NCBI GenBank assembly: GCA_900544715.1
Contig: UQWL01000020.1
Span: 1-42,181 of the forward strand
DNA length: 42,181 nucleotides
Reading direction: 5' to 3'
From: an uncultured Oscillospiraceae bacterium
GTDB taxonomy: Bacteria; Bacillota; Clostridia; Oscillospirales; Acutalibacteraceae
This document shows positions 17,212 to 24,100 of the stretch, in pieces (position 1 is the first letter of the stretch; each line of letters opens with the position of its first letter). The translations under genes were made by a program, and so were the position numbers. The notes under the pieces were generated by a model. The model saw only the letters and a list, made by a program, of their open reading frames with translations. It was not told where the DNA came from and searched no databases.

Positions 17212-17823
17212 TTAACGGATCATTCTGCGTATGGCGTCATAAAGCGCCGGCTTAATTTCAGAAAGCTTGTAGGGCTTTTGATACAAAATGGCATCGCTGC
17301 AAACGGAGCCGGTCATTTCAATGATGAGGTAAAGCGTTTGCTCCGCCTGTTCGCGCGACTTGCCGCGCTGCATCAGGCGCTCGATCACTGTGTCTACGAC
17401 CGGGCCGAGCTCGCCCTCCCTCAGATATTCCATAACGGAGAGGCTGGCGGATAGCTTTTTGTGGATCAGCAGCACCAGATCGTGATTTTCCTCGAGAGAA
17501 TCGATCAGCCGGGAGGCAAAAAAGAGGATGCCCTCTTCCAGCTCGGGCTGCTCGGTTTGATATTTTTCTCCAAGCTCCCGCAGGGCTGCACGGACGAGCA
17601 CGGTGCTTTTATACAGCACGATCTGATCCAGCAGATCGTATTTATCGTGGAAATAGAGGTAGAAGGTGCCCTTCGCCACGCCAGCCTTTTTGACCACTTC
17701 ATCGATCGCGGTGGCGTGCACGCCTTTGCTGACAAAGAGATTATAGGCTTCCTCAATCATTCGAATACGCTTTGCGCTTTTTTTATTCTCCAATGCCTGT
17801 TTTGAAGTTCCTTTGCTTTCCAC
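17212..17823 (-). CDS. TetR/AcrR family transcriptional regulator
   Basis: 203 aa. The N-terminal helix-turn-helix is clear: MIEEAYNLFVSKGVHATAID followed by EVVKKAGVAKGTFYLYFHDK (about residues 23-62). The C-terminal ligand domain is unremarkable. GTG start preceded by AAGGAGG with 7-nt spacing. First gene of the TetR-MMPL-lipoprotein unit, so it very likely represses its own operon and responds to a substrate of the exporter. Two palindromes of the form TGAC-N5-GTCA in the upstream region are the best operator candidates. Confidence 0.92.
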   Translation of the reverse strand: MESKGTSKQALENKKSAKRIRMIEEAYNLFVSKGVHATAIDEVVKKAGVAKGTFYLYFHDKYDLLDQIVLYKSTVLVRAALRELGEKYQTEQPELEEGILFFASRLIDSLEENHDLVLLIHKKLSASLSVMEYLREGELGPVVDTVIERLMQRGKSREQAEQTLYLIIEMTGSVCSDAILYQKPYKLSEIKPALYDAIRRMIR

Positions 17824-17851
17824 GTTGTTTCCTCCTTCCTAGGCAGCCATT

Positions 17852-17880
17852 ATCATAGCACTTCATTTGAATCGCGTCAA
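17852..17880 (-). promoter_or_regulatory. proximal promoter of the TetR operon
   Basis: On the minus strand: TTGACG (17875-17880) and TATGAT (17852-17857) with a 17-nt spacer, about 30 nt upstream of the GTG start. Confidence 0.6.
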
Positions 17881-18092
17881 TCGTTTCCATATAAAATAGT
17901 TTTTAAAACCGTATCATAAAATAGCAGATGATAAATAGTAGAGTTCAATCCTCCTTTCACACAATCATCATCCTATGCGCGTTGGTTTTTGTGGTTCCAA
18001 TCGGGTTGTAATTGGCGTTTTTCCGTTTGCCTCTGCTAAGAAAAGAGCGTATGCATCTCAGCAAAGGCATTCTTTTTTCAAGAAACGAAAAG
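17881..18092 (-). other. leader segment between the two TetR promoters
   Basis: Part of the ~450-bp gap between TetR and proC. On the minus strand it has one AAAGGAGG (17950-17958) followed at once by TTG and a 23-codon frame with too little spacing to be a convincing gene. No terminator or known RNA motif seen. Confidence 0.35.
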
Positions 18093-18105
18093 TGACGAAT
18101 AGTCA
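18093..18105. promoter_or_regulatory. candidate TetR operator O2
   Basis: TGACGAATAGTCA, an inverted repeat of TGAC/GTCA with a 5-nt centre; nearly identical to the palindrome 47 nt away. It lies about 20 nt downstream of the -10 of the distal minus-strand promoter. Confidence 0.55.
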
Positions 18106-18124
18106 TTTATCTTTTCAGGAGGTA

Positions 18125-18153
18125 ACGATAACACGAAACTGACGAATCGTCAA
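18125..18153 (-). promoter_or_regulatory. distal minus-strand promoter overlapped by operator O1
   Basis: Minus strand: TTGACG (18148-18153), 17-nt spacer, TATCGT (18125-18130). The -35 hexamer overlaps the perfect palindrome TGACGAATCGTCA at 18140-18152, so a bound TetR dimer would block RNA polymerase. A transcript from here would have a leader of roughly 300 nt before the TetR gene. Confidence 0.55.
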
Positions 18154-18210
18154 TCTTTTGAACGGGATATTCACAAAAATTTAATATGAAAGATTGGAAA
18201 TAAGACGGCA

Positions 18211-18239
18211 TTGTAAATAGAATAAAAATATGGTATGAT
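18211..18239 (+). promoter_or_regulatory. proC promoter
   Basis: TTGTAA (18211-18216), 17-nt spacer, TATGAT (18234-18239), 35 nt before the proC start. Confidence 0.7.
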
Positions 18240-18274
18240 TTTTTGTATCATCTGCTTGGAAGGAAGGCTGTTTT

Positions 18275-19072
18275 ATGACAATTGGATTCATTGGCGGCGG
18301 CAATATGGCTGGCGCAATCATCAAAGGCCTGCTCGCCGCTTCCCTTTACCGACCGGAGGAAGTTTTCGTGACGGACATTACGCCGGAGCGCTCTGAAGAC
18401 TGTGCGAAACGGCTTGGCGTGGCCGCGGCGGATACTGCCGAAGCGCTCATAGAGCGTGCCGACACGGTGGTGCTGGCTGTGAAGCCCGTGGTGTTTCCTT
18501 CCTTGCTGCCGGAGATTTCCGCCTGCTTGCAAGAGAAAAAGCCGCTGGTGATTTCCATCGCGGCGGGGAAAACACTTGGCTTTATCGAGGAAACACTTGG
18601 TTTTTCGCCCGCGCTTGTGCGTGTGATGCCCAATATCAATGCAAAGGTAGGGGCGGCAATGAGCGCCTTGTGCGCGAACCAGCAGGTAACACAGGCGCAA
18701 AAGGAGCTTGTGGCGCGCCTATTTTGCGCCGTTGGGCAGGTCAAGGAGCTGGATGAATCGTTTTTTCCGCTGTTTGGCGTAATTGCGGGCAGCGCGCCCG
18801 CGTTTGCCTATCTCTTCATCGATTCGCTTGCCCGTGCGGCGGTAAAGAATGGGATGCAGAAGCAGGCAGCTCTGGAGATTGCGGCGCAGACGGTTCTCGG
18901 CAGCGCAAAGCTGATTTTGGAGAGCGGAGAGCACCCGTGGGTGCTCATTGATCAGGTTTGTTCCCCTGGCGGCACAACAATTGAGGGAATTGCCGCATTG
19001 CAGGAAACCGGATTCGAAACAGGGATACGAAAAGCGGTTGACGCAGCGCTGGAGAAGGATCGGAAGCTATAA
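18275..19072 (+). CDS. proC: pyrroline-5-carboxylate reductase
   Basis: 265 aa, the normal ProC length. Reduces 1-pyrroline-5-carboxylate to L-proline with NAD(P)H, last step of proline synthesis. The N-terminal Rossmann motif is GFIGGGNMAGA; later conserved segments include VLAVKPVVFP, RVMPNINAKVGAAMSAL and, near the C-terminus, DQVCSPGGTTIEG, the dimer-domain signature of ProC. ATG 18275 follows GGAAGG. Monocistronic: it has its own promoter and an immediate terminator; the genes for the first two proline steps are not nearby. Confidence 0.96.
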   Translation: MTIGFIGGGNMAGAIIKGLLAASLYRPEEVFVTDITPERSEDCAKRLGVAAADTAEALIERADTVVLAVKPVVFPSLLPEISACLQEKKPLVISIAAGKTLGFIEETLGFSPALVRVMPNINAKVGAAMSALCANQQVTQAQKELVARLFCAVGQVKELDESFFPLFGVIAGSAPAFAYLFIDSLARAAVKNGMQKQAALEIAAQTVLGSAKLILESGEHPWVLIDQVCSPGGTTIEGIAALQETGFETGIRKAVDAALEKDRKL

Positions 19073-19110
19073 GGCCGTCAGGGGAGTAAGAGCCCTGTGT
19101 TGGCTTTTTT
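19073..19110 (+). terminator. proC terminator
   Basis: Stem with inner CAGGG (19079-19083)/CCCTG (19093-19097) and outer GCC (19074-19076)/GGC (19102-19104), then six T. It begins directly after the stop codon. Confidence 0.75.
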
Positions 19111-19149
19111 CCGCATGTTTGGTTGCTTTGCTTTCACCGTGGACGCAGT

Positions 19150-19350
19150 GGAAGCATAAGGCCTAGTTTGTATATTCTATTGGCGGCAAACGTGGAAATT
19201 GGGCATACTATGAGAAAGGAACCCCTCTGCGCGCAGAGGTGCCCCAGTTGCTCATATTGATGCGAATATAGAAATATACAATGCTTCCTTTAGAACGTTT
19301 GACCACAAATCCATGGCATTTTTCTATATATTGCACAAAAAATGCAATAT
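19150..19350. other. long structured non-coding element (candidate ncRNA or miniature inverted-repeat element)
   Basis: No gene in 19111-19440. Positions 19150-19288 fold as a nested rod: GGAAGCAT (19150-19157) with ATGCTTCC (19281-19288); TGTATAT (19169-19175) with ATATACA (19274-19280); TCTAT (19176-19180) with ATAGA (19268-19272); GCAT (19203-19206) with ATGC (19260-19263); TATGAG (19209-19214) with CTCATA (19251-19256); and the apical palindrome CCTCTGCGCGCAGAGG (19224-19239). A separate hairpin follows: ATATTGCA (19328-19335) with TGCAATAT (19343-19350). The layout (closed rod with internal bulges) is compatible with a small regulatory RNA, 6S-like in outline, but no clear promoter or terminator frames it. 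Confidence 0.5.
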
Positions 19351-19374
19351 GCAATTTACACAAACATCAGACCT

Positions 19375-19388
19375 TGAAAACGGTTTCG
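19375..19388 (+). promoter_or_regulatory. cre-like site upstream of HPr gene
   Basis: TGAAAACGGTTTCG resembles the CcpA catabolite-response element (core TGNAARCGNWWWCA) with one mismatch at the last core base. It lies about 54 nt upstream of the HPr -35 box. Confidence 0.3.
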
Positions 19389-19441
19389 CTTGGGATACAA
19401 GCCGAATTTTCGCAAAATGGCCTATAACTCGCCATAAGTCG

Positions 19442-19469
19442 TTGACGGAGACAAGTTTTGTGATATAAT
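19442..19469 (+). promoter_or_regulatory. HPr gene promoter
   Basis: TTGACG (19442-19447), 16-nt spacer, perfect TATAAT (19464-19469). Confidence 0.75.
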
Positions 19470-19517
19470 ATGTAGCGAAGCAGACATGAAATTTGATTGT
19501 GTGGGAGATATATCATT

Positions 19518-19781
19518 ATGTATGTGAAAGACGTAACGGTTCAGAATCAGGTCGGCCTGCACGCTCGTCCGGCAACCTTTTTTATCCAGAAGGCAAATGA
19601 GTACAAATCCTCCATTTGGGTGGAAAAAGAAGAACGCCGCGTGAATGCAAAGAGCTTGCTTGGCGTTCTTTCCCTCGGCATTATGGGCGGAACGAATATC
19701 CGGATCATTGCTGGCGGCCCCGATGAGGAGCAGGCGGTGGAAGGGCTTATCAAGCTTGTGGAATCTGGTTTCGCGGAGTAA
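19518..19781 (+). CDS. ptsH: phosphocarrier protein HPr
   Basis: 87 aa, standard HPr size. Carries phosphate from enzyme I to sugar-specific PTS permeases. The phosphorylated His15 lies in GLHARPA. Ser46 in NAKSLLGVLSLGI is the HPr-kinase site used for catabolite control in Firmicutes. An in-frame GTG lies 21 nt upstream, but alignment to HPr favours ATG 19518, with GGGAG about 10 nt before it. Stands alone with its own promoter and terminator; ptsI is not beside it. A cre-like site upstream would fit CcpA-linked control. Confidence 0.93.
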   Translation: MYVKDVTVQNQVGLHARPATFFIQKANEYKSSIWVEKEERRVNAKSLLGVLSLGIMGGTNIRIIAGGPDEEQAVEGLIKLVESGFAE

Positions 19782-19883
19782 TTTTCCGGAGGAAAGCCAA
19801 CCGTTTTCTTTCAGCCCTGTCCGGGATGGGCGTGTATTTTTAGGCGTGGACAGGCTCGAAAAGTGCATGATTGAATGAAAAGG

Positions 19884-19924
19884 CAAAGGCTTTGTTTGAT
19901 GAAAAAACAGAGCCTTTGTTTTTT
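19884..19924 (+). terminator. HPr terminator
   Basis: CAAAGGCT (19884-19891) with AGCCTTTG (19911-19918), extended inward by TTGTTT/AAACA-type pairing, then a run of T. Confidence 0.82.
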
Positions 19925-19968
19925 GAAAAAGCGAAATGCGCAGGCTGTAGGGTGCAGCCTGCGCATTT
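19925..19968 (-). terminator. terminator of the DUF1836 gene
   Basis: Perfect 14-bp stem AAATGCGCAGGCTG (19934-19947) with CAGCCTGCGCATTT (19955-19968); on the minus strand it is followed by CGCTTTTTC. Confidence 0.75.
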
Positions 19969-20022
19969 TGTGATATGGAATTCCGGACAGCCGTACTCAC
20001 AGGAGAGGAAGCGAAATTTTGC

Positions 20023-20667
20023 CTATTCTTCCTGCCCGTCCGGGCTGATTTCCGCCTGTTCATGGGCTTTGCGCACTTCCTCTTCCTGCCGGATGCGTTC
20101 CTCTTTTTTCTCCTTACAATAATCCAGCAGCTGGCTGCTGAGCATTGTGTTTAAAGAGGCCTCAAAGGAGAGCAGGGCAATCAGCGTCAGCGCGATGCTG
20201 CTCTCATCTGTCACACCCTGGTCTTTGCACTGGTGCTCAATTCTGGAGAGCTTCTCCTCGATATCCTTCCGGTAGTTTTTTTCATAGCCGCCAACCAGAT
20301 CATAAAAGATGCCATACATATGATCCAACTGCTCTGTATTCTCAATATGCGAGGTGAACCGCTTGATTTCCGGCATTGGCAGGTTCTGCTTGAGCAGAAA
20401 GATATAAATCAGCGTAATGATATGGCGGCGGTTGTAGCGCTTGTTTTCCGGGCGGGGGAGCACGCCCTCCTTGCTGTAGTTGTTAATCATCGTATTGGTG
20501 AAAACGCTCTCATCCTTGCGGCGCAAGCTCGGCCCCATCTCCTGTTCCAGCAGGGAAGTCACCTGCTCCATATAGAGATCTATTTTGGGGATATCCCCGG
20601 AGGAGAGCAGCTTGAAATCCGCCAGCTCCTGGGCGCGGCGCAGGGTTTCATCTTTTAGATCGGACAT
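20023..20667 (-). CDS. DUF1836 domain protein, probable DNA-binding
   Basis: 214 aa. Matches DUF1836, a Firmicutes family of unknown function. The segment VFTNTMINNYSKEGVLPRPE NKRYNRRH (written in two parts) looks like a MerR-like winged-helix DNA contact region, followed by HIITLIYIFLLKQNLPMPEI and a helical remainder with an acidic tail. ATG 20667 has GGAGG with 8-nt spacing and is preferred over the ATG five codons upstream. Own promoter upstream (20716-20744). Probably a regulator, but its target is unknown. Confidence 0.85.
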   Translation of the reverse strand: MSDLKDETLRRAQELADFKLLSSGDIPKIDLYMEQVTSLLEQEMGPSLRRKDESVFTNTMINNYSKEGVLPRPENKRYNRRHIITLIYIFLLKQNLPMPEIKRFTSHIENTEQLDHMYGIFYDLVGGYEKNYRKDIEEKLSRIEHQCKDQGVTDESSIALTLIALLSFEASLNTMLSSQLLDYCKEKKEERIRQEEEVRKAHEQAEISPDGQEE

Positions 20668-20715
20668 TCCAAAAACCTCCATCTATATTGCACGTCAAAC
20701 GTTATTTACAGCTTT

Positions 20716-20744
20716 ATTATACGGATTTTTATACTGCATGGCAA
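20716..20744 (-). promoter_or_regulatory. promoter of the DUF1836 gene
   Basis: Minus strand TTGCCA (20739-20744), 17-nt spacer, TATAAT (20716-20721). Confidence 0.65.
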
Positions 20745-20746
20745 GC

Positions 20747-20786
20747 ATAAAAATAAAGCGCCTGGAAGAAGCCTCTCCCAGACGCT
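20747..20786 (-). terminator. terminator of the phosphodiesterase gene
   Basis: 12-bp stem with two G-U pairs, 20775-20786 with 20757-20768, followed on the minus strand by TTATTTTTAT. Confidence 0.8.
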
Positions 20787-20822
20787 CAATTTCTATGATA
20801 AAAAGGCAGGTTACAGCGGCCT

Positions 20823-21560
20823 TTACCGGATGACGCTCACGGCCACATCCGGCGTGTCGGTAATAATACCGTCCGATCCCCACTCGCTGCACAGGCGCAT
20901 CGCTTCCTCCAGATTGACCGTCCAAGGGTTTACGATGATTCCGGCTTTATGGCAATCCTCAAAATAATCCTTATCCACATAGGCGATCAGGGGGTGCAGG
21001 GCGTCAGCATGGATTTGCTTTGCATAGGCGATGGGGTCGTCGTAAACCTGCTCGATCACGGGAGAATCAGGGGAATACAGGAAGCCAGTGCGGGTGTTTG
21101 GATCAATTTCCTTCGCTTCCACCAGCAGGCGCGGATCAAAGCTAGAAATGATTAAACGGTCGAAGAGGTGATGCTCCTTGACGCACGCAATCGTTTTGCG
21201 GACAATGTCCTTTTCGCCGGATTTTGGGCTTTTGATCTCCACGTTGATGATGGAAAACGGGTCCGCAATCTCCAAAAACTCGTGCAGGGTGGGGATTTTC
21301 GTTCCCGCAAAAGCAGGGGAGAAATAGGAGCCGAAATCAAATTTTTTGAGCTCTTCCAGCGTATAATCGGAGATGTTGCCCTTGCCATCGGAGGTTTCAT
21401 CGATTGTGTAGTTGTGGCAGATGACCAGCTCCCCATCCTTTGTCAGATGAACGTCGTTTTCCACGCCATCCGCTCCGAGCTCGATGGCCTTGAGGAATGC
21501 GGGGATCGTATTCTGCGGCGCGTGCTTGTTTGCTCCGCGGTGTGCGAGGATCTTTGTCAT
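20823..21560 (-). CDS. glycerophosphodiester phosphodiesterase
   Basis: 245 aa, GDPD family TIM barrel. Splits glycerophosphodiesters (deacylated phospholipids) to glycerol-3-phosphate and an alcohol. Catalytic and metal residues are in place: His7-Arg8-Gly9, Glu34 and Asp36 (GVENDVHLT), His49 (VICHNYTID), with VEIKSPK further on. No signal peptide, so the cytoplasmic (UgpQ-like) type. ATG follows AGGAGAG with 8-nt spacing. Single gene with its own promoter and terminator. Confidence 0.93.
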   Translation of the reverse strand: MTKILAHRGANKHAPQNTIPAFLKAIELGADGVENDVHLTKDGELVICHNYTIDETSDGKGNISDYTLEELKKFDFGSYFSPAFAGTKIPTLHEFLEIADPFSIINVEIKSPKSGEKDIVRKTIACVKEHHLFDRLIISSFDPRLLVEAKEIDPNTRTGFLYSPDSPVIEQVYDDPIAYAKQIHADALHPLIAYVDKDYFEDCHKAGIIVNPWTVNLEEAMRLCSEWGSDGIITDTPDVAVSVIR

Positions 21561-21612
21561 AAAAATCTCTCCTGTCCTTTGATATATGTAAGGGAATGAA
21601 TGCTCCGTGCTT

Positions 21613-21641
21613 ATTATACTCTATGCCGCCTGTTTTGTTAA
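21613..21641 (-). promoter_or_regulatory. promoter of the phosphodiesterase gene
   Basis: Minus strand TTAACA (21636-21641), 17-nt spacer, TATAAT (21613-21618). Confidence 0.65.
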
Positions 21642-21671
21642 GCGGGGAAGTTGAATTTCCCGCGCGAATGC

Positions 21672-21700
21672 TTGCCTTTTTCCTCATTCCGTTTTATCAT
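21672..21700 (+). promoter_or_regulatory. promoter of the radical SAM gene
   Basis: TTGCCT (21672-21677), 17-nt spacer, TATCAT (21695-21700). Confidence 0.45.
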
Positions 21701-21785
21701 AATCGTTGTGTTTTGATCAAACGGGGATATCGGTTTGGAAGATAGCCCTTTCAAAAACCTGCTATGAGAAAGGATGGCTGTAAAA

Positions 21786-22682
21786 ATGGATGCTTTTTCC
21801 TGCTCTGCTTGCCCGCGCCGCTGCGGCGCCCTGCGAGAACCTGCGCAGCCCTCCGGAGGAGTTTGTGGGATGCCGGCCGGGTTTGTGGTTGCGCGGGCTG
21901 CCCTGCATCAGTGGGAGGAGCCTTGTATCAGCGGGCAAAACGGTTCGGGAACCGTGTTTTTCTCCGGCTGCTCGCTGCGTTGCGTTTATTGCCAGAATCA
22001 ACAGATCAGCCTCGGCCGCTATGGCGCGCCGGTGACGGAAGAGAACCTGCTGCGGATGTTTGACCGGCTGATTGCGCAGGGGGCGCACAACCTGAACCTG
22101 GTCAATCCAACCCACTATGCGCCAATGCTCGCAAAGGCTTTGCAAAAATACCGCTCGCCTGTGCCGATTGTCTACAATTCCGGGGGTTATGAGCGGGTGG
22201 AAACGCTAAAGGCCCTGGAGGGGCTCGTTGATATTTATTTGCCGGATCTTAAATATGTGGACAGCGCGGTTTCATTGCGCTATTCCGGCGCGGCGGATTA
22301 TTTTGACTATGCTTCGAAAGCGATCCTGGAAATGAGCAGGCAGGTCGGGGAAGCGCGCTTTGATGAAAATGGGATGATGAAAAAAGGGCTGATCGTCCGG
22401 CATTTGATCCTGCCCCGCAATACGGCGCAATCGATTAAGGCGCTCACTTGGATCCGTGGAAACTTGCCGGAAGGGACGCTGGTCAGCCTGATGTGCCAGT
22501 ATACGCCGTGCGGGGAGCTGGGAAGCTTTCCGGAGCTTCAGCGGCGGATCACGCGCAGGGAATATGATAAAGTGGTGGAACACATGCTGAAGCTGGGCCT
22601 GACCGGCGGGTATTTGCAGGAGTTATCCTCGGCAAAGGAGGAGTATATTCCACCTTTTGATCTCACCGGAGTGATTATATAG
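21786..22682 (+). CDS. radical SAM protein, PflA-like (COG1313 type)
   Basis: 298 aa. The radical SAM cluster motif is Cys62, Cys66, Cys69 (GCSLRCVYCQN). An extra N-terminal cysteine set (Cys6, 9, 13, 27 in CSACPRRCGA...GVCG) precedes it, as in the uncharacterised pyruvate-formate-lyase-activase-related proteins of COG1313. The family probably makes a protein- or metabolite-based radical, but substrate and partner are unknown, and no glycyl-radical enzyme gene is nearby. ATG 21786 is preferred over the in-frame ATG at 21774, which overlaps AAAGGA. Full length, no defects seen. Confidence 0.85.
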   Translation: MDAFSCSACPRRCGALREPAQPSGGVCGMPAGFVVARAALHQWEEPCISGQNGSGTVFFSGCSLRCVYCQNQQISLGRYGAPVTEENLLRMFDRLIAQGAHNLNLVNPTHYAPMLAKALQKYRSPVPIVYNSGGYERVETLKALEGLVDIYLPDLKYVDSAVSLRYSGAADYFDYASKAILEMSRQVGEARFDENGMMKKGLIVRHLILPRNTAQSIKALTWIRGNLPEGTLVSLMCQYTPCGELGSFPELQRRITRREYDKVVEHMLKLGLTGGYLQELSSAKEEYIPPFDLTGVII

Positions 22683-22753
22683 TATTGAAAACCGCATAAA
22701 AATTAAATATTAGAATTGATAGAAGAATCAATAACTTTATTTTACAGAAACTG

Positions 22754-22782
22754 TTGACATGAGATATGAAGAGTGCTATGAT
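22754..22782 (+). promoter_or_regulatory. promoter of the hemolysin III gene
   Basis: Perfect TTGACA (22754-22759), 17-nt spacer, TATGAT (22777-22782). Confidence 0.8.
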
Positions 22783-22842
22783 GAGTATCGCAAACGAGAG
22801 AAGAACTGATATGACTGATTGAAAAAGAGAGGGAGGACGATT

Positions 22843-23517
22843 ATGTCACTGGATAAAGTGCCGCTGATTCAATACGGCAAGGCGGAGGATATCGTCAATT
22901 CCGTCACCCATGCAGTGGGCGCGGTGTTCGGGATCGTCGTACTCGTGATGTGCACGGTGCGCTCGGCAAAGCTCGGCTCTGCCATGGGCGTCGTCAGCTC
23001 CGTGATTTATGGCACGTCGATGATCATTCTGTATTTCTGCTCCGCGCTCTACCACGGGTTGCCGGCGGGGAATGCAAAGCGTTTCATGCGCATTGTGGAT
23101 CACGGCGTGATTTACCTGCTGATCGCGGGCACGATCACCCCCTGTGTGCTGATTGCGCTGCGCTCCGAGAGCAATGTTGCCGGCTGGGTCATGTTTGGAA
23201 TCGCCTGGGGCTGCGCGCTGCTGGGGATTATTCTTACGCTGATCGACTTTGAAAAATTTAAGGTCATGGAGATGGTGCTCTATATCGCCATTGGCTGGAC
23301 GCTGCTGCTTGTGGTGAAGCCCCTGTTTCATGCGCTGAGCACAACGGGTGTTGTGCTGGTGATTCTGGGCGGCGCGGTGTATACCGTGGGCGCGATCATC
23401 TATGGATTTGGCAAGAAGGTCAAGTATTTTCACGCGCTGTTCCATATCTTTGTGCTGGCGGGTAGCACGCTGCATTTTGTGGCGGTTTATTGGTATGTGC
23501 TGCCGTTGGCAAAATAG
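22843..23517 (+). CDS. hemolysin III / PAQR family membrane protein
   Basis: 224 aa, seven predicted membrane helices. Family marks are SALYHGLP (helix 2 end), DHGVIYLLIAGTITP (helix 3) and LFHIFVLAGSTLHFVAVYWY (last helix) with the conserved His and Ser/Asp residues thought to bind zinc in PAQR proteins. Members are bacterial relatives of adiponectin receptors; the hemolysin name is historical and the cellular role is uncertain (membrane lipid homeostasis has been proposed). ATG 22843 follows GGAGG; an upstream in-frame ATG (22819) lacks a good site. Transcribed alone. Confidence 0.93.
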   Translation: MSLDKVPLIQYGKAEDIVNSVTHAVGAVFGIVVLVMCTVRSAKLGSAMGVVSSVIYGTSMIILYFCSALYHGLPAGNAKRFMRIVDHGVIYLLIAGTITPCVLIALRSESNVAGWVMFGIAWGCALLGIILTLIDFEKFKVMEMVLYIAIGWTLLLVVKPLFHALSTTGVVLVILGGAVYTVGAIIYGFGKKVKYFHALFHIFVLAGSTLHFVAVYWYVLPLAK

Positions 23518-23581
23518 GCGGATTCAAGCCTTTTACAACATTATTTCCTTAATCTCCTTTTGAGAAAGTTCACACACAAAT

Positions 23582-23625
23582 GGAAGGCGGCAGGTGCGTT
23601 GTGCATCTGCCGCCTTCCGGTTATT
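23582..23625 (+). terminator. hairpin after the hemolysin III gene
   Basis: Perfect 12-bp stem GGAAGGCGGCAG (23582-23593) with CTGCCGCCTTCC (23607-23618). The following GGTTATTAT is a weak T tract. Confidence 0.6.
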
Positions 23626-23683
23626 ATGATGTCAGTATGCAGATTCACAAAACTGGGGATGTATTTCTTGTAGAAAAAATGTA

Positions 23684-23711
23684 TTTACAAGTGAAGAAAG
23701 AGCGGTATAAT
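23684..23711 (+). promoter_or_regulatory. promoter of the small membrane protein gene
   Basis: TTTACA (23684-23689), 16-nt spacer, TATAAT (23706-23711). Confidence 0.65.
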
Positions 23712-23804
23712 GATATTAAATATAGTGACGCGGACTTTGTATGGATCAGGTGTAAACACATAGAAATAGCTGAATCTATTGTATGACAAAAGGAGGAAGA
23801 TTGC

Positions 23805-24023
23805 TTGCTCAAAGAAATCAAGCTGCTGATTATTGGCGCAGTTCTTACGCTCAGCGGCGCAATTATGATGACGAGTAACGAGGACGTTGCTGTTGCTAGT
23901 ATCGTTATCGGAATCATTGGTCTGCTCTTTTTGCTGGCCTCTTTGCTCACCAAATCCAAGCTCGCATCTTATTATCAAGAGGATTCCGGCGCGGAGCAGG
24001 GCTCTGATCAGGATGAAAAATAA
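23805..24023 (+). CDS. small two-helix membrane protein
   Basis: 72 aa from a TTG start with AGGAGG (23791-23796) ideally spaced. Two hydrophobic segments (about residues 7-22 and 30-47) and an acidic, soluble tail (SYYQEDSGAEQGSDQDEK). I do not recognise a family. It has its own promoter and a very strong terminator directly after it, which supports a real expressed gene. Function unknown. Confidence 0.7.
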   Translation: MLKEIKLLIIGAVLTLSGAIMMTSNEDVAVASIVIGIIGLLFLLASLLTKSKLASYYQEDSGAEQGSDQDEK

Positions 24024-24040
24024 TATAGGCTACATAACAA

Positions 24041-24095
24041 CGCATGCCCGCAGGCTCCGTAGAGCCTGCGGGCATGCGTTTCATTTTATCTTTTG
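24041..24095 (+). terminator. strong terminator between convergent genes
   Basis: Perfect 17-bp stem (24041-24057 with 24062-24078, loop CGTA) followed by TTTCATTTTATCTTTT. Confidence 0.88.
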
Positions 24096-24100
24096 TAGCA

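Noticed and set aside
23580..23786. 68-aa plus-strand ORF after the hemolysin III gene
   Set aside because: Begins inside a terminator hairpin, spans the next gene's promoter, and has no ribosome binding site.
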